Shown here: positions 47,801-58,514 of the stretch, one piece after another
Layout: every line of letters begins with the position of its first letter
Position numbering within the stretch: position 1 is the stretch's first letter
Origin: Beta vulgaris subsp. vulgaris
Lineage: Eukaryota > Streptophyta > Magnoliopsida > Caryophyllales > Amaranthaceae
DNA length: 64,000 bases
Direction: 5' to 3'
Assembly: GCF_026745355.1 (NCBI RefSeq)
Contig: NC_079202.1
Span: 6,465,629-6,529,628, forward strand
The notes under the pieces: model-generated
What the model was told of the DNA's origin: nothing
Databases searched by the model: none
What the model saw: only the letters and a program-made list of their open reading frames with translations
Position numbers and translations under genes: made by a program

Positions 47801-47810
47801 TATATATATA
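47801..47810 (+). promoter_or_regulatory. Probable TATA box of the flavanone 3-hydroxylase gene
   Basis: TATATATATA lies 132 bp before the start codon, preceded by a CCTAT-rich stretch. It implies a leader of about 100 nt. The start codon context ATAATGGCC has A at -3 and G at +4. Confidence 0.5.
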
Positions 47811-47941
47811 GCTTAATCCAACTCAATCATTCTATAAAAACATACCACCTAAACTTAAGGATCACAAGAGTTTAGACAAAAACCAAGTGCTGCATAGTGA
47901 AACAAAAAAGGCAAAAACAAAAGAGAAAAAAACAAAATATA

Positions 47942-50900
47942 ATGGCCCCTCAAGCAGCATTTGTCACACCCACAACCCTAGCCAGAGAGAAAAAACTGAA
48001 TGATGGTTACCTAATAGACGAGAGGGATAAGGCTAAGGTGGGTCATAATGAGTTTAGCGACGACATTCCCGTGATCTCGCTGGCTGGAATTGACGAGGAC
48101 TATGCCGGAGGAAGGAGGGAGACAATACTGAAGAATGTGGTAGAGGCATGTAAAGAATGGGGGATATTCCAGTTAGTGGATCATAGCATTGATGTTGAGC
48201 TCATTAATGAAATGTGTAAGCAAACTAAGGAGTTTTTTGCTCTCCCAGATGAAGAGAAGCTCAAGTTTGAGATGCAACCTGGGAAGCATAAGGGTGGCTT
48301 CCTCATCTCAAGTCACCTTCAGGTATTTTCTAGATAATAACAAAGCTAATCGTTACATATACTCCCTCCGTCCCAAAATATAGTTCCCATTTGTTTCTGA
48401 ACAGTCTCCAACACGTATCTTTGACCAATTATATCTTCTATATTGTATTAGTAAAAAAATATAAAAAATTGATATTATGAATTTACACGTTGAGACGAAT
48501 CTAACAAGACCTCACATGAATATGTTTTCTTGTATACATTAATGAGAATAATTGGTCAAAGATTTTAAATTTTGACTCCTAAAATAGAAATGAGAACTAT
48601 ATTTAGGTACGGAGGGAGTATAATTTTTTATGATATAAAAGTTTGTGAGGCATACTTCTAAATTGAATTGGGTCGTGCTCATTACTCCAGTACTTTTTAT
48701 ATAGTTGTCAGAATTTTATCCAGCCAAAGTTTGTCTATGTTAAACTTTGGTGCTTATCATGCATATTATTGAGATCCCCAAAACAGACAAACTTTGAGAA
48801 ATTATTTTCTTCCAAAACCTTTTTTAAATCACAAAGACTTTTGTAAACGTAATGTGGAGGAGGAAGGCAAAGAACCCTTTTAATTTCCTCCAAAAGAAAC
48901 TTAAAGAGACTTCTTTAGTAAATGTGCAAGAAATGAACAAATGATTTGATCAAATCCTCAAACAGGTGTGGGCAAAAAACAATGTTGATGTAAAAAACAT
49001 GGCTTCTCTCAGTTCTAGATTTAGTGAGAATACCATCTTTACACATTTTTAATATAAAGTTTTTTACTTTAAGACGGATATTAGGTTTTCCAGATTATGG
49101 GATATGTTGCCCTAATTTTTAGTGTTCTAGTTTTTTTCATTCATTATAAATGCATGCCTATGTATTTCATTTTTCATTGGTATGAATAGAGCACTAAATT
49201 TCTATTTGGTGTTCTATTTCCCTATCATTTCTCATACATTTTTAGATTAACAAGATCTGCAAACCATAAAGGCTCTTCGGACTTTGGAGTAACTTCCCTG
49301 CAACCCTCCCACTTTAAAGTTGAGAGTATCAAAAAAATTCTAAGATTCAAACGGTTTACTACTTGACTGAAAATAATAATAAGGAAAAATTGTCAAGAAT
49401 AAGTCAACCTTTGTGTTGATCGCTTTTAACAAGTCAACTTTCATTTATTCCAGTAGCAAGTAAAGCTTGTACATGAATTAGCTTTTAATAAGTTTTTTTT
49501 ACTTATGACCTGAACAACCCCTACAATTTTGTTCAGTTTTAATAGGTGTGTATTCTAAAACTCATTAAATTATTCTCTAGAACATATTTGCACTGTTTGA
49601 ATTTTATAAAAGTTCCGTGAGAAACTTAAAACTGAACAAAATTGTAGGGGTTGTTCAGGTCATAAGTAAAAAAACTCGTTAAAAGCTAATTCATGCACAA
49701 GCTTTACTTGCTACTGGAATAAATGAAGGTTGACTTGTCAAAAGCGGTCAACGCAAAGGTTGACTTATTCTTGACAATTTTTCCTAATAATAATCATATA
49801 TAACTTGGTTATGCCACACTCGTTTGGTGCCACCATTAACGATGTAGGATTATTGTTAGCCTGTTCAAAAAATATACTCCTAAATTGATACATACAATGT
49901 ATATACTTCCTCCGTTTTTTATTAGATGTTACACTTTTCAAATCACGGACTCCTAGGTAATTTTTGGAGAGGAGAGAGATAGAGAGAATGAAAAGCAAAA
50001 GGGTCCCATGTGAACATGTGATAGGAGAGAGATAGAGAGAAGTTATTACCCAAAATAAAAGTGTAACATCTAAAAAAAACGGAGGAAGTATATAATTTGA
50101 TCTCGAAATTTGAGTTGAATTATAGTATCTAATATTTTAACCATATCAATCAAAGGGCATGTTCAATAAAAGTAGCTTTTAAGATACCCCATGAGTGTTT
50201 TTAGAAGCCACTAGCAATTAGATGTTAACTATTCATGTGGCTTAGCTGCCAAAATAGTATTTAAAACAATTTGGGTGTACCAGGACGAGGCAGTGGCAAA
50301 TTGGCGCGAACTGGTGCTCTTCTTCACCTACCCAGAACAAGCGAGAGACTACTCGAGATGGCCCAACAAACCTGAGGAATGGAGGGCCGTGACAGAAGTC
50401 TACGCTGAGAAGCTCAGGAACTTGTCTTGCAAGATGTTTGAGCTCTTATCTGAGGGTTTGGGGTTGGAGAAAGATGCTATTGGAAAGTCTTTAGGCGACA
50501 TTAACCAACATTTGGTAGTAAATCATTACCCTAAATGCCCGCAGCCTGATCTTGCGATCGGTCTCAAACGACACACCGACCCAAGCTCCATTACATTGCT
50601 CCTCCAAGACCATGTTGGTGGATTACAAGCTACGAAAGATGGTGGCAAAACTTGGATCACTGTTCGCCCTATCAAAAATGCACTTGTCCTTAATCTCGGA
50701 GATCATATATATGTAAGTTATAAACGCAAACTTGAACTCTCTCTGTATTTTCTATAATAAATGTGAAATTAATTAGTTGACGTTGTGCATTGAATTGAGC
50801 AGTATATGAGCAATGGAAGGTTCAAGAGTGCCGATCATCGAGCGATCGTAAACTCAGAAGAGACGCGAATGTCAATAGCTGTATTTATGAATCCAGCGCA

Positions 50901-51090
50901 AGATGCGAAGGTGTATCCACTTAACTTAAAAGATGGTGAAAATTCGTTGTTGGAAGAGCCCATCACATACGCTGAGATGAACAACGTGCACAAGGCAAAG
51001 TACCTGGAAATTGTTAGACTCAAGAAACTCGCAAAAGAAGAAAATTGGTCCGAAAAAGAGCTTGATCACAAGCTCAGCCAGATTAATTAA
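47942..51090 (+). CDS. F3H: Flavanone 3-hydroxylase-type 2-oxoglutarate dioxygenase, three exons
   Basis: Exons 47942-48322, 50284-50712 and 50803-51090 (all GT-AG, in phase 0) give 365 residues, the usual size. The product would convert (2S)-flavanones such as naringenin to dihydroflavonols in the cytosol, using Fe(II), 2-oxoglutarate and O2. Iron ligands H224, D226 (KRHTDPSS) and H282 ([10 protein letters not shown]), and the 2-oxoglutarate pair R292/S294 (RMS), are all present. Each is shifted +4 from petunia F3H H220/D222/H278/R288/S290. The N-terminal signature [23 protein letters not shown] and [16 protein letters not shown] are F3H-like. Divergent points: GDHIYYMSNG where F3H has GDHGHYLSNG, and VDHSI for VDHGV, so a shifted substrate is possible. 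A broken copy of exon 3 lies at 29715-29959. Confidence 0.9.
48362..48618. mobile_element. Stowaway-like MITE in F3H intron 1
   Basis: CTCCCTCCGTCCC at the left and GGTACGGAGGGAG at the right are inverted; ATATAGTT and its complement extend the TIR. TA target duplications at 48360-48361 and 48619-48620. 257 bp, Tc1/mariner class. Confidence 0.88.
49383..49784. mobile_element. Foldback MITE of Mutator type in F3H intron 1
   Basis: About 155-bp inverted repeats (GGAAAAATTGTCAAGAATAA ... complement at the right) around a short loop. A perfect 9-bp duplication TAATAATAA lies at 49374-49382 and 49785-49793. 402 bp without coding sequence. The TSD length points to the MULE superfamily, though an AT-rich target makes chance repetition easier. 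Confidence 0.75.
49906..50088. mobile_element. Second Stowaway-like MITE in F3H intron 1
   Basis: CTTCCTCCGTTTTTTATTAG at the left, the complement at the right (...AAAACGGAGGAAG); TIR about 35 bp including GATGTTACACTTTT. TA duplications at 49904-49905 and 50089-50090. 183 bp. Confidence 0.88.
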
Positions 51091-51164
51091 TTTATTACAT
51101 AAGCAAGCCTTATAAAATAATAATACATCTGCTCCATTTAAGTATGTCTTGTGGCCATCTATTG

Positions 51165-51170
51165 AATAAA
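51165..51170 (+). terminator. Polyadenylation signal of the F3H gene
   Basis: AATAAA 75 bp after the stop codon, preceded by TTATAAAATAATAATAC. The same 3' UTR start (AAGCAAGCCTTATAAAA) follows the broken copy at 29960. Confidence 0.5.
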
Positions 51171-51880
51171 ATTTGAGCACGAAGTAATATTTAGCAATTG
51201 ACAGCTATTGTTGCCAATCTTTCATCGGCAGCAAGAAATAGTATTATTCATTGTGTTCTCAAAATTTTTATATTATCATTGAATATTTGAAGGTTTTATA
51301 GTCTTTGTTATCCATTGTGTCACTCAAATCTTTCCAAGCCGCCTATGGCAATTGTTGGTAATTTTGTTAGAAAGACAATTCAAATTCAACAAACTCATCC
51401 AGAAAAATATTAGTGTATGTACGTCCTCAATTTAGAAATACATAAGACAATTTTTTTATTTTCTTTTTTATGTGAAAGATATTTTGAGGGAAACATTTCA
51501 TTTAATTCAAAATGGAGGAAATATTGTTTACTTATCTTTTGATGTTAACTTTGGGTAATTAAGATTCCTTCATAATCTAGAGTTTGAGTAGTATTATGAT
51601 TTGTGGTAAACATTATATATTGGCAACAATGAATGAAAAGGAGACACAAGATTACAGAGCCAAATATCACGTCTTTAATTAACATTTTTTTTCAAGAGAA
51701 ATTTCATTAATTGAAGGTCAAACGACATCTACAATAGATAATAAATAAAAACAAGATACAATTCAACAAAGGTTAAATCAAATTCGTCTTTGAAGAAACT
51801 ATAATGAACCAGATAGAGCAATACAGCAGAACCACCTTGTATTTGTTGAATCAAGTAGCTATTGATGAGGAAGTCTATCT
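51171..51880. other. Intergenic DNA with a LINE tail-like remnant
   Basis: No gene. TTTTTTTTCAAGAGAAATTTC at about 51686-51707 followed by AACGACATC resembles the minus-strand 3' end of an RNase H-type LINE, like the end at about 43575. The rest is AT-rich and unassigned. Confidence 0.4.
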
Positions 51881-52367
51881 GTTTCGGTGTGGAAACGGTT
51901 AGCGTCCTTTACAAGGCTGCTAAGATGTGAGAGGTCACGTCCTTGCTGGAAAGCTGTACAATACGCAAACGTAAGCTGCCCCCGGGGTGGTTCTGAGGAA
52001 ACCCCCTCCGACGCTCAAGTCAGTAATTGGTCCCACTGGGATTTAGAGAGAGAAACTAGAGAGAGAGAGAGAAGCTATTTTTAGTGTGAGAGAATGTACC
52101 TGCAGAATAGTATCATTGGGGTATTTATAGAAGTACTATTCCTCTAATAGGGCGTATAATCCTTCGACACGTGTAGGGCTGTGACGCACTTGACAGGTGG
52201 AAAGATTCCCTTTCTTTTGTCTTGTTAGGCGTCCGCCAACATTGTCAGTCCTCAGGGGTGAACTGACTTTGTGGAGCCGTAGATAACTTTACCATACTCG
52301 CGTCCAGTATTTTGTTCGCGGACTTACTCTGTATGGCCGCTAATACACTTGGGGTTATACCCATACA
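51881..52367 (-). repeat. 3' LTR of the second Tat element
   Basis: On the minus strand it starts TGTATGGGTATAACCCC at 52367, right after the purine tract GATGTTGGGGGCTAGT (52383-52368), and ends ...CCACACCGAAACA at about 51881. A TATAAATACCCC box reads on the minus strand at about 52131-52120. The left border is inferred from a CA end only. Confidence 0.6.
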
Positions 52368-52395
52368 ACTAGCCCCCAACATCTTTTGGGGTCTT
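52289..52395. repeat. 107-bp LTR-edge/polypurine-tract segment, duplicated at 53267-53374
   Basis: CCATACTCGCGTCCAGTATT through CATCTTTTGGGGTCTTGA occurs here at the LTR border and again inside the antisense gene, with one substitution and one extra C. The second copy interrupts the antisense reading frame. Confidence 0.9.
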
Positions 52396-53050
52396 GACCG
52401 CTAAGGATGTTGTCGGATGGACGCGGGCATTTTTGTGGTATTTTAACTTTTTATTTTTCGATGGAGTAGGTTTGACAGGTGCCACGTGTCATTGCAGGGA
52501 GTTAAAGAATTTCGAAAAGTTAATGATTGCCTTTTCCGAGAATCCCGCCCAGCGCTTTATTAGGTTTTACTACAGTCACGACCCTTGGCACACATCTGAG
52601 AGGGAGTTGGAGAGTTTTATTTAATCTTGGCCACTTATCTTGATATAAATGTAACAGGCGGTTTATTTTCTGAATTTTTTATCCTCTTGCTCAAAAGAAA
52701 TTTCTTTCTTCTTCCTCTTGTTCTCTGACTCAAACTCCATTGCTTGAACTTCTTTCACTCAAAAGCTCACCATTCCTCTAGTTTCTTCTTTTCGGTTCTT
52801 GTGATACTAAGAATTTCGCATTTTCTCAACTTGCATTTTCTGGGTGTCTTCTCCGCTTTGGTTTTCGTGGTTTTTCGGTGGTTTTCTAGTTAAAGATTTC
52901 AGCTTTTAGTGTTGTTCTTGCTGTGTTGGGGCTTCATTTGTCTTTTTCGGCGACTTGGCTCCTTGTTCCTTTTCTTTTTCCGGCGAAATTTGCGTTTCCA
53001 GGTAATTTTATAACTTCCGCATTTTCTTGATTCTCTTTCTCGTATTCGTT

Positions 53051-55947
53051 ATGTCGGACCAATCTGATAGCCATAATGCTTTTGATGAGGTTTTTATGAC
53101 CGAGAGTGAACCCTCTTCCCCTTCTGCTGACCAAAATTCTGAGCCTGATATTAGTCCTGTAGGGAGAACTAGGTTGTTAGCGGACATACCCCCTACAATT
53201 AATAGAGAAAGGGAACTAAGATCCAAGTTCCTTAACGACCCTTCTACTCCTGAAGAGCATAATTTGACCATACTCGCGTCCAGTATTTTGTTCGCGGACT
53301 TACTATGTATGGCCGCTAATACACTTGGGGTTATACCCATACAACTAGCCCCCCAACATCTTTTGGGGTCTTGAAGTACTTTGCTGCTAGTCAGAGTGGT
53401 GACAAGCAGACGCTTAAGGAACTTAGACACCAAATCCTAGCTAGGCGTGTCCGTAGGCACCCCCCCCCCCCCCCCCGCAGATGTCGTCCTTGGTCTTGAC
53501 GTTCCCCCCCTCCCTAGGGAGCATGCCTGGTTGGACAGCTTGGCAAATGCGGGGATTAAAATGCCGTTTAGTTTTTTCGACCGCTTGCAGGAGTCTGTAA
53601 CTCCTAACCCCCCTGTTATTAATCTAGGTGACGACAGCGATCCGCCTACTACTGCCATGGCCCAAGAGGATAATACAGAGGTCGTTTATCAACGTAGGAC
53701 CGGTGGTTCATCTTCAAAGGCCCCAATGGTTGAGGAAAATCCTCGGTCTAACCAAGAAGAGGAGGATGATGTCGGACCAGGTACCAATGCGCTTTGGCTT
53801 CCTGAGGAAGCTACTTGCGATCCTCTTTCTGTAGAGATAGACGAATCATGGCGTCGGGATGCCTTAGACTTGTCTTATCCGAGAGTGGCACGGGACCTGT
53901 ACCATATGCCTTCCCCATACCAACTGATTGTGCCGTCAGAGGGGTCAATCATAACCGAGTGTTATCTCGGCCATGTGGCCGTTTACGCCCATCATTTTGA
54001 GTTTGGGTTACGTTTCCCTCTGGACTCTTTTTTAGTAAAGATTTTGAATGCGCTCAACGTCTGTTTGGTGCAATAAACTCCTTTGGCGGTCCGTAACTTG
54101 ATCGCGTACATCTGGGTTGTACGCTTCTTGGATTTTCCCCAGACGCTAAACCTGTTTCGTCATCTTAATTGGTTGAAGCAGAATGGGTCTTCTCGGCTGA
54201 CGGGATGGTGGTCGTTAATGACTGCCGATAAGAAAATGACGGTGCAGCCTAAGATGACGAGTTTAAAAGACTGGCAGGATGCCTTCTTCTGACTGCAAGT
54301 ACCCGAGGACTATCCTGTGCGCCGTCATTTCACAGAACCTAACCCCCACATGGAGCATCTGCCATAGGATCCGCTAACAGAAATGAGTTAGCGGCTTATG
54401 ACTATATTAGCTCTGAGGATTATACTGTCACCTATGAGGATGGGAGGACAGTTGGGTCTAAGGAGCCTCTGCATTGGCTTCCTCATACCAAATATATTCT
54501 GGGGGACAAGCCCTTGTCGGCCCTCCTATTATCATCAGTTCATGAGAATGGTAAGTACTTTTGTCGGACTGGGCTATGTTTAGGACGTTAATGAGACTTG
54601 GCAGTTTTTTGTTTTTCGCATTCGTCCGTTTGTAACCTTTCTTGTTTGTGTTTCCAGGTCTTGATCATCTTGATTTTGATATTCTCGGCATTGACGATGA
54701 TCAACAGACCTTGACTCATTTACCTCCTGGTCCCCCATCCGACTATATGACAATGCATGGTGCCACCAATGGTCGTAGGGGAGGGAATCGTAACGGCCCT
54801 CAAAACCTCAGGAGGGGTCGCGGAGCAGGTACTACCTCTCGCGTCCCTGTGGTTGCGGCCACCTCTAATGCTCCAACCTCTCCTGCCGTCCCTCTAAGGT
54901 CTTCTACTACTAGGACCGTCAGTAGGGGTGGTACTCTGAACAGAGGGCACTCTCGGGAGCAAACTCATGATGATTCTGCCGCCAACAAGAGGCATGTAGT
55001 GGAAGATCCTGGCACTTCCTCTACTAATGAGGTGGTGCAGATAAAGGACTTGGATCCGAGCGCCACCGAGGAGGTTCAGGGCGAGGATGCCACTACTACC
55101 GGTCTTGGTACGGCTGGCGGTGGTTCCTTGGTATCCTGGTCCACTTCTTTTATTAAGGAGAAGTTAAGGGAGCTGATTGCTACCCCTAGCTTCCTCTCAA
55201 ACCTTTCTCCTGGCATCTTCTATAGATTCCGGGAATGGATTGAGAAGAAGGAGGTGCCGCTGAGTGATGCAGTGGTTGCCGCTTTCGCTCCTTAGACCGT
55301 CACCCCTGGCAAGATCTACCAGCCAAATTGGGACGTCAGGGAGGATGAGTCACTGTACTCTGACATCCCTGAAAATGGTGGCATTCTTGCCTATCGTATT
55401 CTAAAGGGTATGCAATTGCCTTTGGACCGTCCTTCCGGCTCTCTGAAGACTCCTGTTGGCGAGGTTGGCTCACGACCAGCTAGTGGTATGGCCTTAGTTG
55501 CTTCTCGTTTTTTATTTTTTATTTTTTATTTTTACTAACGTCTTTTGTTTGCTTCCATAGGCTAACAACGCTGCTATTGAGCTGATAAAATAGTATCTGG
55601 AGTACCAGAGATTGGCGAATACTTATAAGGCATCTCTGGAGACTTGCCAGGGTCTACTGAAGGATGCTGAGGATAAGTTGGCGCCCCTGGAGGATGAAGT
55701 GGTAACCCTGAGGGAGCGGGCGGCCTTGTTGGAGGAGACAGAAGAGAACGTCAAGGCCCTGACCAAAGCGGTGGAGGCCGCCAATGAAAAGGGCATAGCT
55801 GTTCTGGATGCCTCTGCTGCTGAGGCCAGTGGTGCCGCCAAGGCGGTTGCTGACTTCAAGACCTCTGATGATTACGTGGCAGAGCTCCACAAGAGGTACG
55901 ATGGTGGCTGGGCAGCTGCCATGAGATGCGTTTGCAAAACCGTTTGA
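53051..55947 (+). pseudogene. Antisense accessory gene of the second Tat element
   Basis: Runs opposite to the pol genes. Start ATG at 53051 (MSDQSDSHNAFDEVF...), acidic serine-rich N-terminus, then the gypsy-type transposon domain (LPSPYQLIVPSEGSIITECY; VAVYAHHFEFGLRFPLDSF; NLIAYIWVVRFLDF, about 53905-54140). A basic Gly/Arg-rich linker (54770-54960) and a C-terminal coiled coil (55620-55900; LEDEVVTLRERAALLEE) follow. Introns with GT-AG borders at about 54551-54658 and 55487-55560. Damage: the duplicated LTR edge at 53267-53374, a 16-17-nt C-run at about 53460-53477, stops near 54074 and 54290. The LTR could drive it as a downstream unit. Confidence 0.65.
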
Positions 55948-57069
55948 GGCTTTAACTAGAACATTATTGAAGACGCTCATGCTGCCGGTCATCATCTCTC
56001 GCCTTTTGAGGGGGATTCGAATTTCGCGGACGAGGACGCCATTGCTGACGTGGATCCTCGCGACTCAGGGCCTCCTCCTGCTTGAAGTTTTAGGCGGCCA
56101 TCTCTCAGCTCTTTCTGCTCTTCAAATAGTATTTAACTTTTGCATCCTAGTTTATAATAGTGTTAACTTTTTGACGCTATAATTCGCCTGTCGTTGGCGT
56201 TTATTGAACAATTATTCCATTTATGTTTCCAAGTACTTGACTCCATCTAAAAGCCTTTTTTACATTGGCTGCCATATTTTTTTTTTTTTGTAGTTGGCCG
56301 CCAAGCCAATAGCTTTTAATTTATGGCAAGTGCTTTTTGTTATCTTTATTTGTCTTACTTTGTTGATGTTTGCATGCTTGTATGGTTAGCCATCAATCTC
56401 CTTTTATTTTGCCATTTACTTTTATTCGCGTACGTCGCGTCCGCTAATGTGACAAACTCAGCCTGTTATATGGCTTTCATTCTTGTGCTAGGTCTGTCAT
56501 ATGACCGCTAAAGCATTTAGCCTGTCATATGGCTTTTAGCTATGTGCGAGGTCTGTCATGTGACCGTTAGCGCACTTAGCCTGTTATATGGCTATAATTT
56601 TTTGTGCTAGGTATGTCATATGACCGTCAGTACACTTGGCCTGTTATATGGCTTTAATTTTTTGTGCTAGGTCTGTCATATGATCGTCAGCGCACTTAGC
56701 CTGTTATATGGCTTTAATTTTTTGTGCTAGGTCTCTCATATGACCGTTAATGCACTTAGCCTGTTATATGGCTGGTGACAAATACTGTAAAGAGATAATG
56801 CAAAATAAATAATAAAATTTATCAAAACACTAGTGAAGGTTGTATTATTTATGCAACTCAATCAGAGGCTTTCGGTCAATTACAATCCTTTCATCTACAC
56901 GTAATAATTTTTGAGAACATCAGTATTCTAGCAATTTTTCAGCTCCTTCCCGTCCATCCCCTTAAGTATAAAGGAACCGGGGCCTATCTTTCGAGCAATG
57001 ATGTATGGGCCTTCCCAGTTTGCAGTTAGCTTCCCCTCAGCGTGTGCTTTCCCGGAGGCGGCTGTTCTC
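55948..57069. other. Spacer between antisense gene and integrase
   Basis: Non-coding apart from short chance frames. Holds the 60-bp tandem repeat (56462-56772). The convergent 3' ends of the antisense gene and pol lie here. Confidence 0.6.
56462..56772. repeat. 60-bp tandem repeat, five copies
   Basis: CCTGTTATATGGCTTTAATT or a close variant at 56462, 56521, 56580, 56640, 56700 and 56760 (partial). Each unit also holds GGTCTGTCATATGACCGT, itself an imperfect palindrome. Confidence 0.93.
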
Positions 57070-57104
57070 CTGGGAACCAGATCGTTGACATCCAGTGGCC
57101 TTTC

Positions 57105-58160
57105 CTAAACTCTTTTGTTGTAGGCCTTACTGATTCTATCTTTGTAAGCGGCTGGTTTTAGTTCCGCCATGAGCCTTATTTCGGGCAGGAAATCCAGATT
57201 CTCCTTGAGTGCTTGTTCATTTGCGTCCAGATTTTGATATTTCACCCGGTACGAGGGCAGACCCACCTCGACAGGCAGCACTACTTCTGCCCCAAAAGCC
57301 AGCTTGAAAGGGTTTTCCCCCGTTGCCTCTTTTTCTGTTGTTCTGTTTGTCCAAGAACGACAGGTACCATGTTTGCCCATTTTCCTTTGAATTCATCCAG
57401 CTTCTTTTTGAGGGCATTCAGGATTTGTTTGTTCGCGGCCTCTGCTTGACCATTGCTTTGAGGGTGGGACACAGCTGAATACGCGAACTTGACCTGAACA
57501 CCATGGTCGAAAACAATGGCCATAGGGATCCTAAACCTTGTCATTATATTCTGCCAAATGAACTTCTTAACCTGGCTGGCCTTGATCTGTGCTGTCGGCT
57601 CGGCTTCACTCCATTTTGTGAAATAATCAATGACCACTATTAAGAACCTCCTCCCACCAGTTGCTTTTGTAAACGGCCCCAGGATGTCCATCCCCCACTG
57701 CGCGAACGAGATTGGACAAAATATAGGCTGCAAATCATTAGCTGGTCTGTTAATGACGGGAGCATATCTCTGGCATTTATCACACTTCTTGACATAACTC
57801 TAGGCATCAGCTAACATGGTTATTGGCCAATAAAACCCGACCCTCAGTGCTTTTAATGCTAAAGCTTTTTCCGCCAATATGATTTCCGCATATACCCTCA
57901 TGTATTTCTTCTAGGATTTTCTTTGACTCCCATGTAGTTGCACATTTTAGCAGAGGTAGGCTAAAGATTTTTTATACAATTCATCTTGGTATATGATATA
58001 CCAATTTGCCTGTCGTCTCAGTTTCTTTGCTGATGAGGGATTATTTGGGAGTGCTCCTATTAGCTTATATGCCACCAGCTCGCTAAACCATTCTCCCTGC
58101 TGATTAATATTGTTAACGGTCACTACCTGCTCCGAAATGCTTTTTTTCTTTCTGCATGTC
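57105..58160 (-). pseudogene. Integrase of the second Tat element
   Basis: Minus strand: N-terminal connector (YKLIGALPNNPSSAKKLRRQ; YQDELYKKSL), a gap with frame breaks, zinc domain end (VKKCDKCQRYAP, about 57790), core with VIDYFTKWSEAEP (D), VFDHGVQVKF where D-N/H-G-x-Q-F is expected (D present), SNGQAEAANKQ (E, about 57440), then NPFKLAFGAEVVLPVEVGL and a C-terminal tail. Breaks at about 57950-57900, 57340 and 57105. DNA joining in the intact family. Confidence 0.85.
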
Positions 58161-58204
58161 CACTGTGACGGTTCTTTCCACGCTAAATGAATTGGAGCTG
58201 GCAA

Positions 58205-58484
58205 GCTTGGAGAGGGCGTCTGCTTTCGCGTTCTCTGCTCGCGAAATTGCTTGCACTTCGAAATGTTGAAACTGAGCTATTAGCTCTTTAGCTTTCTCTA
58301 CATACTTCATCATGTTTGCTCCCCTAACTCCAAAATCCCCTTTTAGCTAACCACTAACCAGGTGAGAATCTGTTTTCAAGAGTACGTGTTTTGCACCAGC
58401 CGCCAAACACATTCTCATCCCTCCAATTGCGGCCTCATATTCAGCTTCATTATTTGATGCCGGAAATGCAAATTTGATAGCGTA
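58205..58484 (-). pseudogene. Second RNase H of the second Tat element, truncated at the organelle junction
   Basis: Minus strand: YAIKFAFPASNNEAEYEAAI (E), HVLLKTDSHLVSG (D) with a stop just after, VEKAKELIAQFQHFEVQAIS and AENAKADALSKLA (D). The N-terminal strand with the first catalytic D would lie right of 58484 but is replaced by plastid-type trnD sequence. Confidence 0.85.
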
Positions 58485-58514
58485 AGCTGCGGGTTCGAGC
58501 CCCGTCAGTCCCGA
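58484..58514 (+). tRNA. trnD-GUC: 3' part of plastid-type trnD-GUC (pseudogene fragment)
   Basis: AAGCTGCGGGTTCGAGCCCC then GTCAGTCCCG matches the T-arm and acceptor 3' strand of plastid tRNA-Asp(GUC), which many plant mitochondrial genomes also carry as a plastid-derived copy. The D-arm, anticodon arm and 5' acceptor strand are absent because the Tat sequence takes over to the left. Not functional. Confidence 0.8.

Larger units (their letters stand above)
51881..58484 (-). mobile_element. Second Tat-lineage Ty3/gypsy element, minus strand, 5' half missing
   Basis: From right to left: second RNase H (58484-58210), integrase (about 58160-57105), spacer with tandem repeats, antisense (plus-strand) accessory gene, polypurine tract and 3' LTR (52367-51881). 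Gag, protease, RT and the first RNase H are missing; the element stops at 58484 at plastid-type DNA. The order matches the Tat element at 6977, but the proteins differ clearly, so it is another family. Confidence 0.82.

Noticed and set aside
52394..52624. 76-codon open frame upstream of the antisense gene
   Set aside because: Falls in the probable promoter/leader between polypurine tract and ATG; no domain.
58484..58514. Complete tRNA-Asp gene
   Set aside because: Only the T-arm and 3' acceptor strand are present; upstream sequence is retrotransposon RNase H on the other strand.
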